From Alphaproteobacteria bacterium (lineage in GTDB: Bacteria; Pseudomonadota; Alphaproteobacteria; Kiloniellales; DSM-21159): a DNA stretch of 54,366 nucleotides. The notes under the pieces were generated by a model. That model saw only the letters and a program-made list of their open reading frames with translations. It ran no database searches and was not told where the DNA came from. A program made the position numbers and the translations under genes. Below are positions 7,649 to 15,832 of this stretch, one piece after another. The DNA is taken from positions 1 to 54,366 of the forward strand of contig JAUILQ010000037.1 of the NCBI GenBank assembly GCA_030433005.1. Direction: 5' to 3'. Every line of letters begins with the position of its first letter. The stretch's first letter is position 1.

Positions 7649-8062
7649 ATGAACGTCGATCCCCTATCGAGACTGAGAGCCGCCGCCCTCAAGCGGGCGG
7701 ACAAGCGCGGCAGCAGCACGGGCACCGGATTTGCCGAGGCGCTGGGCGGCGAGAGCCGCGCCGGCGGCGTCTCCGGCTCGTCGCAGCTCGGCTCGGTCGA
7801 CGCCCTGCTGGCCCTGCAGGCGGTCGGCGAGCGCCCTGACGGCAGCGCCCAGGCCCGCGAGCGTGCCGAGGAACTGCTCGACCAGCTCGACGAGATCCGC
7901 CTGGGCCTGCTGGTCGGGGCGATCCCGCGCGCGGAGATCGAGAAGCTGTCGGCGATGATTCAGCGCAAGCGTGCGCATGTCGGCGACCCCCGGCTGGCCG
8001 AGTTGCTTGACGACGTCGATCTGCGCGCCAGGGTAGAGCTGGCCAAGCTCGATCGTCGCTGA
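7649..8062 (+). CDS. fliX: flagellar assembly regulator FliX
   Basis: 137 residues. The C-terminal two thirds match FliX: VDALLALQAVGE, RAEELLDQLDEIRLGLLVGA, IPRAEIEKLSAMIQ and DPRLAELLDDVDLRARVELA. FliX is an alphaproteobacterial regulator that couples basal-body assembly to FlbD and sigma-54 activity. It is divergent from flgI, the same arrangement as in Caulobacter. The 259-base shared promoter region carries sigma-54, FlbD-like and CtrA-like sites. Confidence 0.9.
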   Translation: MNVDPLSRLRAAALKRADKRGSSTGTGFAEALGGESRAGGVSGSSQLGSVDALLALQAVGERPDGSAQARERAEELLDQLDEIRLGLLVGAIPRAEIEKLSAMIQRKRAHVGDPRLAELLDDVDLRARVELAKLDRR

Positions 8063-8244
8063 TCTCGTGAACGTGTCCTCGCCGGGCCTCTTGCCCGGCG
8101 GATAATTCTCCCGCATTTCAAAGAGTTGCCGCTCGCTCGCCAGGATTCCGCGGGGGCTTGTTCGGCGCCCGCGGATTCATATACTCCCGGCGCGTGAAGC
8201 GCGGCCGGCCCGTTTCCCGGGCGGCCCCAGGAACGGGATGCGGC

Positions 8245-8661
8245 ATGACGGTGACTCTTTCTCCCGATTATCGTCCCAGCGACGACGAAGACTTCATGAA
8301 TCCGCGGATGAAGGAGTACTTCCGTCTCAAGCTGCTCAAGTGGAAGACCGATCTGCTGCGCGAATCCGGCGAGACGATCGAGCACATGCAGAGCGAGAGC
8401 CTGGCCGAGCCGGATATCGCGGACCGCGCATCGCTGGAGACCGACCGCTCGCTCGAGCTGCGCACCCGCGACCGCGAGCGCAAGCTGATCAGCAAGATCG
8501 ACGAGGCGCTCGCGCGCATCGAGGACGACACCTACGGCTACTGCGAGGAGACGGCCGAGCCGATCTCGATCCGTCGACTCGAGGCCCGGCCGATCGCGAC
8601 CCTGTCGATCGAGGCCCAGGAGCGCCATGAGCGCCTGGAGCGCACCCACCGCGACGACTAG
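8245..8661 (+). CDS. dksA: RNA polymerase-binding transcription factor DksA
   Basis: 138 residues from ATG 8245; an upstream TTG at 8158 is rejected because the intervening residues do not look like DksA. It has the coiled coil (MNPRMKEYFRLKLLKWKTDL, LETDRSLELRTRDRERKLIS) and the globular end DDTYGYCEETAEPISIRRLE followed by ARPIATLSIEAQERHERLER. Only one cysteine of the classical C4 zinc site remains, which is normal for alphaproteobacterial DksA. It acts with ppGpp on RNA polymerase. Beside flagellar genes it may be bystander or co-regulated. Confidence 0.93.
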   Translation: MTVTLSPDYRPSDDEDFMNPRMKEYFRLKLLKWKTDLLRESGETIEHMQSESLAEPDIADRASLETDRSLELRTRDRERKLISKIDEALARIEDDTYGYCEETAEPISIRRLEARPIATLSIEAQERHERLERTHRDD

Positions 8662-8991
8662 GGCTTTCCCGAAGAAGATCGCTCCGCGATCTTCGGCTCC
8701 AGCCCGCTCCCCCACCCGGCCCCCATTCCAGGGTACTGACGTGGGTGGCCGGGTGGGGGAGCGGGCTGGAGCCGGCGCCGTCGGAGACGGCGCTCGAGAC
8801 ATCCGCCCGGGAGGGGGTGAGGGCCGGTGCCGGAGATCGCGGAGCGATCTTCTACGAGAAGCGGTGCCGGCGCCGTCGGAGACGGCGCTCACGCAAAAAA
8901 GAGCCGGCGTCCTGGGACGCCGGCTTCAGGTTTTCCGGGCACGGGCAGTGACCCGGTGCGTTCAGGTGGGCCGCGGCGAGGCGGCTCGGCC
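8662..8991. repeat. nested inverted-repeat region between dksA and flgH
   Basis: No gene is supported. A 21-base hairpin (8674-8694, loop TCC) recurs in inverted orientation at 8833-8853. Between them lie perfect 28-base inverted arms (8694-8721 and 8747-8774) around a 25-base centre. An identical 25-base segment occurs at 8771-8795 and 8866-8890, each with an eight-base stem and GGA loop. The terminator at 8895-8925 follows. It resembles a palindromic mobile-repeat (MITE/REP-like) mosaic, but I see no transposase. Confidence 0.7.
8895..8925 (-). terminator. intrinsic terminator of the flgFGAH operon
   Basis: Perfect 11-base arms, AGCCGGCGTCC (8902-8912) and its complement (8915-8925). On the minus strand the stem is followed by six Ts (plus-strand A run 8895-8900). 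On the plus strand TTTT appears a few bases after the stem, so it may work in both directions and also stop dksA transcripts. Confidence 0.85.
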
Positions 8992-9744
8992 TCAGAAGGG
9001 CCAGAGGATGTCGTAGATCTGCTGACCGTAGCGCGGCTGCTGGACGTCGGAGACGGTGCCGCGGCCGCCGTAGGCGATGCGCGCCTCGGCGATCTGGTCC
9101 CAGTCGATGGTGTTGGTCGCGGTGATGTCCTCGGGCCGGATGATGCCGGCGATCTGCAGCTGGCGCAGCTCGTAGTTGACCCGCGTCTCCTGGCGTCCGG
9201 CGACCACCAGGTTGCCGTTCGGCAGGACCTGGGTGACCATCGCCGCGACGCGGATGTCGATCTGCTCGGAGCGGCCGATGCTGCCGGTGCCGTCGGTCGC
9301 CGAGTCGGAGCTCGCCTCGATCAGGTTCGAGGGGTCGACCGCGTCGGGCAGGAACTCCGCGAACTTCGTCTCGAAGCCGAGCACCGCGGGCAGGCCCGCG
9401 CCCTCGCTGGCCGAGCGGGTGCGGTTGGTGCTGTTGCTCAGCGAGGCGCTGTCGTCGATCTGGATGACCACGGTCAGGATGTCGCCGACGTCGCTGGCCC
9501 GCTGGTCCTTGAAGAAGGCCCGGCTGCCGGTGCGCCACAGCGAGTTGGCCTCCTGGTGCAGCGGCTCGGGCGCCGGCATCGGCATGGCCAGGGCCTCGGG
9601 ACCGGCGATCACCGCCGGGTTCTCGATGTCGCTGAGCCGCGGCTCGGAGCCGACCTCGGACAGGCGGGTCAGGGTGTTGCACCCGCTCAGCGCGAGGCCG
9701 ACGACCAGGGCGCCGGTGAGGGGCAGGAGCTTTCTGGCGAACAT
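8992..9744 (-). CDS. flgH: flagellar L-ring lipoprotein FlgH
   Basis: 250 residues. The N-terminus is a lipoprotein signal peptide with lipobox LSGC at about residues 19-22. FlgH motifs include SLWRTGSRAFFKDQRASDVG, DILTVVIQIDDSASLSNSTN, the strand VNYELRQLQIAGIIRPEDIT and RIAYGGRGTVSDVQQPRYGQ. It forms the outer-membrane L ring. It is last in flgF-flgG-flgA-flgH, starts 71 bases after flgA, and is followed by a strong terminator. Confidence 0.96.
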   Translation of the reverse strand: MFARKLLPLTGALVVGLALSGCNTLTRLSEVGSEPRLSDIENPAVIAGPEALAMPMPAPEPLHQEANSLWRTGSRAFFKDQRASDVGDILTVVIQIDDSASLSNSTNRTRSASEGAGLPAVLGFETKFAEFLPDAVDPSNLIEASSDSATDGTGSIGRSEQIDIRVAAMVTQVLPNGNLVVAGRQETRVNYELRQLQIAGIIRPEDITATNTIDWDQIAEARIAYGGRGTVSDVQQPRYGQQIYDILWPF

Positions 9745-9815
9745 GGCGGGATCTCCGGGTTCTGGGCCGCGCGAGGGGGCGCTGCGCAGGCGGGCTTGAG
9801 GGGCGAGCCGCGGGC

Positions 9816-10841
9816 TCAGTTGGTCAGGACGCGCTGGGCGGCGGCGACGTCGACGACGCCGGCGGCGCTGACCACGGCCTGCACGATGGTGTTCGACTTG
9901 AGGTTGACGACGCGCACGACGCTGCCGGCGCTGCCCTCGTCCAGGGCCTTGCCCTGGGCGGTCAGGGTCATGTTGTCCGCCTTCAGGCGCAGCGTGACCA
10001 GCGAGTTGCGGGGCACCAGGATCGGCGCCTGCAGGTCGGCGGCGCGCACCGGCTCGCCGGCGCGCAGGCCGCGCTTCGGGCTGAGCCCGACGATGCGGCT
10101 GGGGTCGGTGATCAGGTTGCCGGTCAGCCGGTCGGCGCGGCGCTTCTCCCAGCCGATGTCGGCCGGGCGGATGATCTCGTCGCCGCCGACCCGGCGCAGC
10201 AGCACCGGCACCTCGACCAGCTCGACGACCCGGCCGCTGAGCGGCACCGAGACGCTCGGCTGGCCCTCGGCCGGGTAGACCAGGGTGACGGTGAAGCGGC
10301 CGCTGCGCTCGTCGCGGCGCAGGTCCTGCAGGCCGAACCGGCCGTCGGACTCGAGCGGCAGCGCGACCGAGAGGCTTCGGTTGTCGACCGAGACCTCGAG
10401 GTCATCGCCGCCGGCCAGGTCGTCGAACAGGCGCGCCAGCTCGACCTCGACCTCGCCGGCGCCGACCACCACCGCCTTGTGCTCGACGACCGTGCCGTCG
10501 AGGTGCGAGCGCGGCTGCCAGTCGACCTCGTAGTGCTTGGCCAGGCGGCCGAGCCAGGCGGCGTCGACCGGGACCGACTGGCCGAGCTGCGGCGCCCGGG
10601 CGATCGGCGTCTCGGCCTGATCGGCCGGCAGGCCGGTGAACAGGTCGCCCAGCGTCACCACCGCGCCGGAGACGACCGCCGGATCGCGCAGCTGGACCGA
10701 ACCCAGGGGCAGTTCGCTCGGCAGGGCCGGCTGGCCGAGCGCAGCGGTCTGCTCGCTGCCGGCGGCCAGGGCCGGCGTCCAGGCGGCCAGCGGGCCGGCC
10801 AGGAACAGGACCAGGGAGGCGGTGCGGATCGAGCGGAACAT
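9816..10841 (-). CDS. flgA: flagellar P-ring assembly chaperone FlgA
   Basis: 341 residues from ATG 10841, chosen because GGAG sits seven bases upstream and a signal peptide begins there (MFRSIRTASLVLFLAGPLAA). An ATG nine codons earlier (10868) is possible. The C-terminal SAF-like/FlgA domain is seen in VPVLLRRVGGDEIIRPADIG, RAGEPVRAADLQAPILVPRN and SLVTLRLKADNMTLTAQGKA. FlgA escorts FlgI to the P ring. Longer than enterobacterial FlgA, as in other alphaproteobacteria. Confidence 0.92.
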   Translation of the reverse strand: MFRSIRTASLVLFLAGPLAAWTPALAAGSEQTAALGQPALPSELPLGSVQLRDPAVVSGAVVTLGDLFTGLPADQAETPIARAPQLGQSVPVDAAWLGRLAKHYEVDWQPRSHLDGTVVEHKAVVVGAGEVEVELARLFDDLAGGDDLEVSVDNRSLSVALPLESDGRFGLQDLRRDERSGRFTVTLVYPAEGQPSVSVPLSGRVVELVEVPVLLRRVGGDEIIRPADIGWEKRRADRLTGNLITDPSRIVGLSPKRGLRAGEPVRAADLQAPILVPRNSLVTLRLKADNMTLTAQGKALDEGSAGSVVRVVNLKSNTIVQAVVSAAGVVDVAAAQRVLTN

Positions 10842-10900
10842 GGCGGATCTCCGGGGCAGGCAGAACAAGGTCGGGCGGAACCGGCTCAGCGAGCCGGACG

Positions 10901-11686
10901 TCAGCGCAGCTGGTTGATGTTCTGCATCATCTCGTCGGCGGCCTGGATGACCTTGGAGTTCATCTCGTAGGCGCGCTGGGCGGTGATCAGGTTGGTGATC
11001 TCCGAGACGACGTTGACGTTGGAGGTCTCCAGCGCGCCCTGCAGGATCGCGCCGAAGCCGTCCTTGCCGGGCACCGAGGCCAGCGGCACGCCGGAGGCCG
11101 CGGTCTCCAGGAACATGTTGTCGCCGATCGCCTCGAGGCCGGCCTCGTTGGGGAAGTTGGCGAGCTCGAGCTGGCCGACCCGGGTCGCGTTGACCTCGGA
11201 GCCGGTCTGGACGAAGACCTCGCCGTTGCCGTTGATCGAGATCGAGGTGGTCTGCGGCGGGATGGTGATGCCGGGCATGACCATGTAGCCGTCGGGGGTG
11301 ACCAGGTCGCCGGTCGGGCTCAGCTGGAACGAGCCGGCGCGGGTGTAGGCGATCTCGCCGGTCGGCAGCTCGACCTCGAAGTAGCCGCGGCCGTTGATCG
11401 CCAGGTCGAGGCTGTTGTCCGTGATCGTGATGTTGCCCTGCTCGGTGATCCGGTAGACCGCCGCCGCCTTGACGCCGAGGCCGACCTGGACGCCCGAGGG
11501 CACGATGGTGCCGGCGTCGGAGGAGGCCGAGCCGACGCGGCGCAGGTCCTGGTAGAGCAGGTCGTTGAACTCCGCGCGGCCGCGCTTGTAGCCGGTGGTG
11601 TTCATGTTGGCGATGTTGTTGGAGATGACCTCCACGTTCATCTGCTGGGCCAGCATGCCGGTGGCCCCGATCGAGAGCGCTCTCAT
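10901..11686 (-). CDS. flgG: flagellar distal rod protein FlgG
   Basis: 261 residues. N-terminal motif MRALSIGATGMLAQQMNVEV followed by ISNNIANMNTTGYKRGRAEF; C-terminal motif LETSNVNVVSEITNLITAQR then AYEMNSKVIQAADEMMQNIN. These are diagnostic for FlgG, the distal rod. It starts 39 bases after flgF. A good GGAG ribosome site precedes the ATG. Confidence 0.97.
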   Translation of the reverse strand: MRALSIGATGMLAQQMNVEVISNNIANMNTTGYKRGRAEFNDLLYQDLRRVGSASSDAGTIVPSGVQVGLGVKAAAVYRITEQGNITITDNSLDLAINGRGYFEVELPTGEIAYTRAGSFQLSPTGDLVTPDGYMVMPGITIPPQTTSISINGNGEVFVQTGSEVNATRVGQLELANFPNEAGLEAIGDNMFLETAASGVPLASVPGKDGFGAILQGALETSNVNVVSEITNLITAQRAYEMNSKVIQAADEMMQNINQLR

Positions 11687-11725
11687 CTCCGGTAACTCCT
11701 TCTTGTCCTTGCTGCTGCCGGCGCC

Positions 11726-12496
11726 TTAGGCGGACAGGCTCGACTTGGTCAGGGTGTCGATGGCGCGGCGCTGGCGCTCGTGCTCCTGCTCCATGACGTT
11801 GGTCGACGACTGGTAGGTGCGCACCGTCTCGATGAGCTTGGTCATCTCGACGATGCCGTTGACGTTCGACTTCTCGATCATGCCCTGGAAGACCTTGGGC
11901 GCCTCGACCAGCTGCGGGTTGGCGCCGTCCTCGGGGCGGTACAGGCCGTTGGCCTCGCGCTTGAGCTGGTACTCGTTCTCGAACTCGGTGATCTTGATCC
12001 GGCCGAGCACGAGGTTCTCGCCCTGCAGCAGCGGGTTGCGCGCCGAGACGGTGCCGTCCTGGGCGATCTCGATCTCGCTGGAGTTCGGCGGCACGACGAT
12101 CTCGCGGCCGCGCTCGCTGAGCACCGGCCGGCCGGCCATCGTCACCAGGCGGCCCTCGCCGTCCATCAGGAAGGCGCCGTGCCGGGTGAAGCGCTCGCCC
12201 TCCTCGGTCTCGATCGAGAAGTAGCCGGGGCCGGAGATCGCGAGGTCGAGCGGGTTGTCGGAGTGGAACATCTGGCCCTCCGACAGGTCGCGAACGGTGG
12301 CCAGGTCCTTGACGAAGGAGATCGTGCGCATGCCGCGCGGGCCCTGGCCGGCGATCTTCGACTCGTGCTCGATCACCATCATCGACTCGGCCTTGAAGGC
12401 CGGCGTCGACATGTTGGCCAGGTTGTTGGCCAGCACGTCCATCTGGCGGCGCAGCACCGACTGGCGGGAAAGGGTGATGTAGCTCGGATTTTCCAT
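11726..12496 (-). CDS. flgF: flagellar proximal rod protein FlgF
   Basis: 256 residues from ATG 12496. The N-terminus has YITLSRQSVLRRQMDVLANN followed by LANMSTPAFKAESMM; the C-terminus has KSNVNGIVEMTKLIETVRTY. An apparent 862-residue open frame continuing upstream is a GC artefact that crosses fliL and fliM in antisense. It leads the flgF-flgG-flgA-flgH operon, behind a sigma-54 promoter at 12585-12600. Confidence 0.95.
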   Translation of the reverse strand: MENPSYITLSRQSVLRRQMDVLANNLANMSTPAFKAESMMVIEHESKIAGQGPRGMRTISFVKDLATVRDLSEGQMFHSDNPLDLAISGPGYFSIETEEGERFTRHGAFLMDGEGRLVTMAGRPVLSERGREIVVPPNSSEIEIAQDGTVSARNPLLQGENLVLGRIKITEFENEYQLKREANGLYRPEDGANPQLVEAPKVFQGMIEKSNVNGIVEMTKLIETVRTYQSSTNVMEQEHERQRRAIDTLTKSSLSA

Positions 12497-12584
12497 CGTC
12501 CTGGCTGCCCGTTTGCTGCGGGCCTTTGCGGCCCTTGTCTGGTGCGCCGGGCTCTGGCGGCCCTCGTGGCGACGCCGGAGGGAA

Positions 12585-12600
12585 TGCAGGCCGCGTGCCA
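12585..12600 (-). promoter_or_regulatory. sigma-54 promoter for the flgF operon
   Basis: On the minus strand TGGCACGCGGCCTGCA has a perfect -24 element, the correct GG-N10-GC spacing and one change (CTGC for TTGC) at -12. It lies 88 bases before the flgF start. Confidence 0.75.
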
Positions 12601-12651
12601 GGGAGAGGAATCTCTTGATTTCAATCACTTGGATCTGGCCGGCCGGTGCCG

Positions 12652-12712
12652 CGGCGGGTCTTGCCGGCCGCCGCGCGGCGCCGGGGCAGAGCTTGCCCGG
12701 CAGGATTTGCCG
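12652..12712. promoter_or_regulatory. two FlbD-like palindromes between flgF and fliL
   Basis: CGGCGGGTCTTGCCG (12652-12666, one mismatch) and CGGCAGGATTTGCCG (12698-12712, perfect arms) repeat the CGGCA-N5-TGCCG pattern. They lie about 50 and 97 bases upstream of the flgF sigma-54 promoter. Confidence 0.6.
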
Positions 12713-12726
12713 CAGGCCCCGGGGGC

Positions 12727-12744
12727 GCAACGGCTTGTTAACCG
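12727..12744 (+). promoter_or_regulatory. CtrA-like box before fliL
   Basis: GCAACGGCTTGTTAACCG keeps the second CtrA half (TTAAC) but not the first (GCAA for TTAA). Its last 15 bases equal those before fliX except for one base. It lies 70 bases before fliL. Shared sequence argues for function; the name CtrA box is less secure than at fliX or flgB. Confidence 0.4.
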
Positions 12745-12814
12745 TCCGGGCCTTAGGTTGCCTGCCGAGAGCGCCGGCGAGGGCGCGCGATCCCGGTGGG
12801 AGCGAGAGATAGAG

Positions 12815-13330
12815 ATGGTCGACCAGGCTATCGGTGAAGGCGGGGGCGGCGACGTCGAGGTCCAGGCGGTCCCGCGAAAGGGCGGCATGAGCGGCAAGAA
12901 ACTGGTGATGATCGTCCTGCCGCTGCTGCTGATCGGCGGCGGGGCCGCGGCCTACCTGACCGGCATGGTCGGCGGCAGCGAGGAAAAGGCCCATGCCGAG
13001 CCGGCTGTCGAGGCGGAGCCGATCGCGACCGTCTACTACGAGCTGCCGGAGCTGCTGGTGAACCTGAACAGCAGCGGCCGCAAGACCAGCTTCCTGAAGC
13101 TCACGGTCAGCCTGGAGCTGGGCAGCGACAAGGCGGTGGCCGAGATCCAGAAGGTCCAGCCGCGCGTCATCGATGCCTTCCAGGTCTACCTGCGCGAGCT
13201 GCGCATCGACGACCTCAAGGGCTCGGCGGGGCTGCAGCGCCTGCGCGAGGAGCTGCTGGTGCGCGTCAACGCCGCCGTGGCGCCGGTCCAGGTGCACGAC
13301 GTGCTGTTCAAGGAAATGCTGGTGCAGTGA
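12815..13330 (+). CDS. fliL: flagellar basal body-associated protein FliL
   Basis: 171 residues. A single membrane helix (KLVMIVLPLLLIGGGAAAYL, about 29-48) is followed by the periplasmic FliL domain: VYYELPELLVNLNSSGRKTS, FLKLTVSLELGSDKAVAEIQ and LRELRIDDLKGSAGLQRLRE. FliL associates with the stator and supports torque. It heads the fliL-fliM operon; fliM starts 57 bases later. Confidence 0.94.
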   Translation: MVDQAIGEGGGGDVEVQAVPRKGGMSGKKLVMIVLPLLLIGGGAAAYLTGMVGGSEEKAHAEPAVEAEPIATVYYELPELLVNLNSSGRKTSFLKLTVSLELGSDKAVAEIQKVQPRVIDAFQVYLRELRIDDLKGSAGLQRLREELLVRVNAAVAPVQVHDVLFKEMLVQ

Positions 13331-13387
13331 CGCGCCGGAGCCGGCGACCCGCCGGCTGAGCCATCGTCCGGAGGACGGAGCGCCATC

Positions 13388-14461
13388 GTGGCAGACGATA
13401 TCGAGCAGGAAGACGACGACGACCTCGCCGCCCAATGGGCCGCGATGGCCGAGGACGACGGCGAGGACGGCGGCGAGGGCGGCGGCGGCTCGACGCGCGT
13501 GCTCGACCAGAACGAGATCGATTCGCTGCTCGGCCTCGACGACCAGGACGCGCAGTCGAGCGACAACTCCGGCATCCAGGCGATCGTCAACTCGGCGCTG
13601 GTTTCCTACGAGCGCCTGCCGATGCTCGAGGTGGTCTTCGACCGCCTGGTGCGCATGATGTCGACCTCGCTGCGCAACTTCACCTCCGACAACGTCGAGG
13701 TCAGCCTCGACAACATTTCCTCGGCGCGCTTCGGCGACTACCTCAACTCGATCCCGCTGCCGGCCATGCTGGCCGTGTTCAAGGCCGAGGAGTGGGACAA
13801 CTACGGCCTGATGGTCGTCGATTCGGCGCTGATCTACTCGATCGTCGACGTCCTGCTCGGCGGCCGCCGCGGCACCGCGGCGATGCGCATCGAGGGCCGG
13901 CCCTACACGACGATCGAGCGCAACCTCGTGCAGCGCATGATGCACGTCGTGCTCGCCGACCTCTCGGCCGCCTTCGACCCGCTGTCGCCGGTCACCTTCC
14001 GCTTCGAGCGGCTGGAGACCAACCCGCGCTTCGCGGCGATCGCCCGCCACGCCAACGCCGCCATCGTCACGCGCCTGCGCATCGACATGGAGGATCGCGG
14101 CGGCCGGGTCGAGCTGCTGCTGCCCTACGCGACGCTGGAGCCGGTGCGCGAGCTGCTGCTGCAGATGTTCATGGGCGAGAAGTTCGGCCGCGATTCGATC
14201 TGGGAAAGCCACCTGACCGCCGAGCTCTGGCAGACCGAGGTCTCGCTCGAAGGCGTGCTCGACACCGTCGAGACGACGCTCGGCGAGGTGCTCAACTGGA
14301 AGGTCGGCACCCACGTCGCGCTCAACCGCTCGCCGCAGTCGAAGGTCGAGCTGCGCTGCGGCGACATCTCGATGTTCCGCGGCGCCATGGGGCGCAAGAA
14401 CGGGCAGATCGCGGTGCGCGTCGCCGACAAGCTGCTGCGCGAGTCTCCGGAGGACATGTGA
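13388..14461 (+). CDS. fliM: flagellar motor switch protein FliM
   Basis: 357 residues from GTG 13388. An acidic N-terminal extension precedes the CheY-P-binding helix LDQNEIDSLLGLDD at about 39-52, instead of lying at the extreme N-terminus. The middle domain has RLPMLEVVFDRLVRMMSTSL and VSLDNISSARFGDYLNSIPL; the C-terminal FliN-like domain has LNWKVGTHVALNRSPQSKVE. FliM forms the C ring. The stop overlaps the next gene. fliN and fliG are not in the window. Confidence 0.96.
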   Translation: MADDIEQEDDDDLAAQWAAMAEDDGEDGGEGGGGSTRVLDQNEIDSLLGLDDQDAQSSDNSGIQAIVNSALVSYERLPMLEVVFDRLVRMMSTSLRNFTSDNVEVSLDNISSARFGDYLNSIPLPAMLAVFKAEEWDNYGLMVVDSALIYSIVDVLLGGRRGTAAMRIEGRPYTTIERNLVQRMMHVVLADLSAAFDPLSPVTFRFERLETNPRFAAIARHANAAIVTRLRIDMEDRGGRVELLLPYATLEPVRELLLQMFMGEKFGRDSIWESHLTAELWQTEVSLEGVLDTVETTLGEVLNWKVGTHVALNRSPQSKVELRCGDISMFRGAMGRKNGQIAVRVADKLLRESPEDM

Positions 14462-14937
14462 TGGATATGGGCCTGCTCGCCGACGGCTTCCTGGCGCTGC
14501 TCCTGGTCGTGACGATCGGCTATGCGGTGGTGCTCAACCGCAAGCTCGCCGCCCTGCGCGAGACCAAGGACGACATGGCGCGGATGCTCGCCGAGTTCGT
14601 CCAGACGACGGCCCAGGCCGAAGCCGGCGTGCGCGAGCTGCGCGAGCGCGCCAGCGCCTCGGGCGAGGATCTCAGCTCGATCGTCGCCGAGGCCTCGGCC
14701 AAGCTCGAGCAGGCGACCGGCCTCAAGGAGGACCTCGGCTTCCTGATCGAGAAGGGCGACTCGCTGGCCGACCGCCTGGAGCGCGGCATCGAGGGTGCGC
14801 GCGCCAGCCACGTCCGCCCGGCCGCGGCGCGTCCCGCGACCGCCAAGGCGGCGGAGGGCGGCAAGCCCGGCAAGACCGGCAAGGCCGCGCCGGCCCAGGA
14901 CGACTCCCTGATGCGCTCGCTCGCCGGCGTGCGCTGA
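14461..14937 (+). CDS. membrane-anchored coiled-coil protein, DUF6468-like
   Basis: 158 residues from ATG 14461, overlapping the fliM stop (TGATG). An N-terminal membrane helix (GFLALLLVVTIGYAVVLNRK) is followed by a long helix with heptads (LAALRETKDDMARMLAEFVQ through ASAKLEQATGLKEDLGFLIE) and a disordered basic C-terminus. I believe it belongs to an uncharacterised alphaproteobacterial family found next to fliM (DUF6468), but this is from memory. Coupled translation with fliM and the motE neighbour suggest a motor-associated role. Confidence 0.7.
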   Translation: MDMGLLADGFLALLLVVTIGYAVVLNRKLAALRETKDDMARMLAEFVQTTAQAEAGVRELRERASASGEDLSSIVAEASAKLEQATGLKEDLGFLIEKGDSLADRLERGIEGARASHVRPAAARPATAKAAEGGKPGKTGKAAPAQDDSLMRSLAGVR

Positions 14938-14984
14938 GACCCGACGCGCCTTCCTTCCCAAACGACGAGACAGGACGCCCGCCC

Positions 14985-15668
14985 GTGACCCCTCGACTGC
15001 TGCCCTTCGTCATCGCCGCCGCCGGTATCGCCCTCGCCCTGCGCGTCGGCGGCCTGCTGCACGACTTCGAGGCCGTCGCCGAGGAGAGCGCGGCGGTCGC
15101 CGAGCCGGTGGCGAGCTACGACGAGGGCGCGGCGGCGCGGCCTCTGCAGGTCGCCGAGGGCGGGGCGGCCGGGGCGCAGCAGGCCGCGGAGGCGACCGAC
15201 GGCGCGTCCGGCGAGGCGCCGCTCTACGGCCTGCCGGCCGATCCCCTGGAGATGAGCGACCAGGAGATCGAGCTGCTGCAGGCCCTGGCCCAGCGGCGCC
15301 AGGAGATCGCGGCGCGCGCCGCCGAGGTCGAGCAGCGCGCCGCGCTGCTGAGCGCCGCCGAGGGGCGCATCGAAGAAAAGATCGGCCGGCTGGAAAGTCT
15401 TCAGGCGCAGATCGAGGCGCTGCTCGTGGAGTACGACGAGCAGGAAGAGCAGCAGATGGACAGCCTGGTCAAGATCTACGAGAGCATGAAGCCGAAGGAC
15501 GCCGCGCGGATCTTCGAGAAGCTGGAGATGGACGTCCTGATCTCGGTGATCGAGCGCATGAAGGAGCGCAAGTCCGCTCCGGTCCTGGCCGAGATGGCCC
15601 CCGAGCGCGCCCAGGAAGTGACGCTCGAGCTGGCGACCCGGCGCGAGCTGCCGCTGCCGCGCGAGTAG
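14985..15668 (+). CDS. motE: MotE-like flagellar motor chaperone
   Basis: 227 residues from GTG 14985. An N-terminal membrane helix or signal (LLPFVIAAAGIALALRVGGL), a low-complexity region and a coiled coil lead to the MgtE-N-like module QMDSLVKIYESMKPKDAARI, FEKLEMDVLISVIERMKERK and APVLAEMAPERAQEVTLELA. This is MotE of rhizobia, a periplasmic chaperone for the motor protein MotC. The large periplasmic protein at 18436-21981 is a possible client. It follows the fliM-linked gene by 47 bases. Confidence 0.82.
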   Translation: MTPRLLPFVIAAAGIALALRVGGLLHDFEAVAEESAAVAEPVASYDEGAAARPLQVAEGGAAGAQQAAEATDGASGEAPLYGLPADPLEMSDQEIELLQALAQRRQEIAARAAEVEQRAALLSAAEGRIEEKIGRLESLQAQIEALLVEYDEQEEQQMDSLVKIYESMKPKDAARIFEKLEMDVLISVIERMKERKSAPVLAEMAPERAQEVTLELATRRELPLPRE

Positions 15669-15735
15669 GCGGCCGGCCCGCCCGTCCGGCGGCGCACGCC
15701 CCCGATCTCGCCAAGTATCGGCAAAGTCGACGAAA

Positions 15736-15751
15736 TTTACCGTCGTTTAAT
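15736..15751 (+). promoter_or_regulatory. CtrA-like box before cheY
   Basis: TTTACCGTCGTTTAAT has the TTTA-N7-TTAA geometry also seen before fliX and flgB. It sits in an AT-rich patch 82 bases before the cheY start, a clear break in the GC-rich surroundings and the probable promoter of the cheY-cheZ-motB run. Confidence 0.45.
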
Positions 15752-15832
15752 CGTCGCGACTTAGTTTGACGGTTCCGGTCGCTCGGGCGGCCGGAATTAC
15801 GGGACAAGCGACCAACTATCGGAGTGACCCCA

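Larger units (their letters stand above)
12497..12814. other. flgF/fliL divergent control region (gene-free stretch)
   Basis: No coding sequence is supported in these 318 bases. From left to right it holds the flgF sigma-54 promoter (12585-12600), two FlbD-like palindromes (12652-12666 with one mismatch, and 12698-12712) and the fliL-side ACGGCTTGTTAACCG box (12730-12744). The order and spacing repeat those of the flgI/fliX region. Confidence 0.75.

Noticed and set aside
8245..8661. DksA as a decayed pseudogene because of its missing zinc-site cysteines
   Set aside because: Alphaproteobacterial DksA commonly lacks them; the rest of the protein is full length and well conserved.
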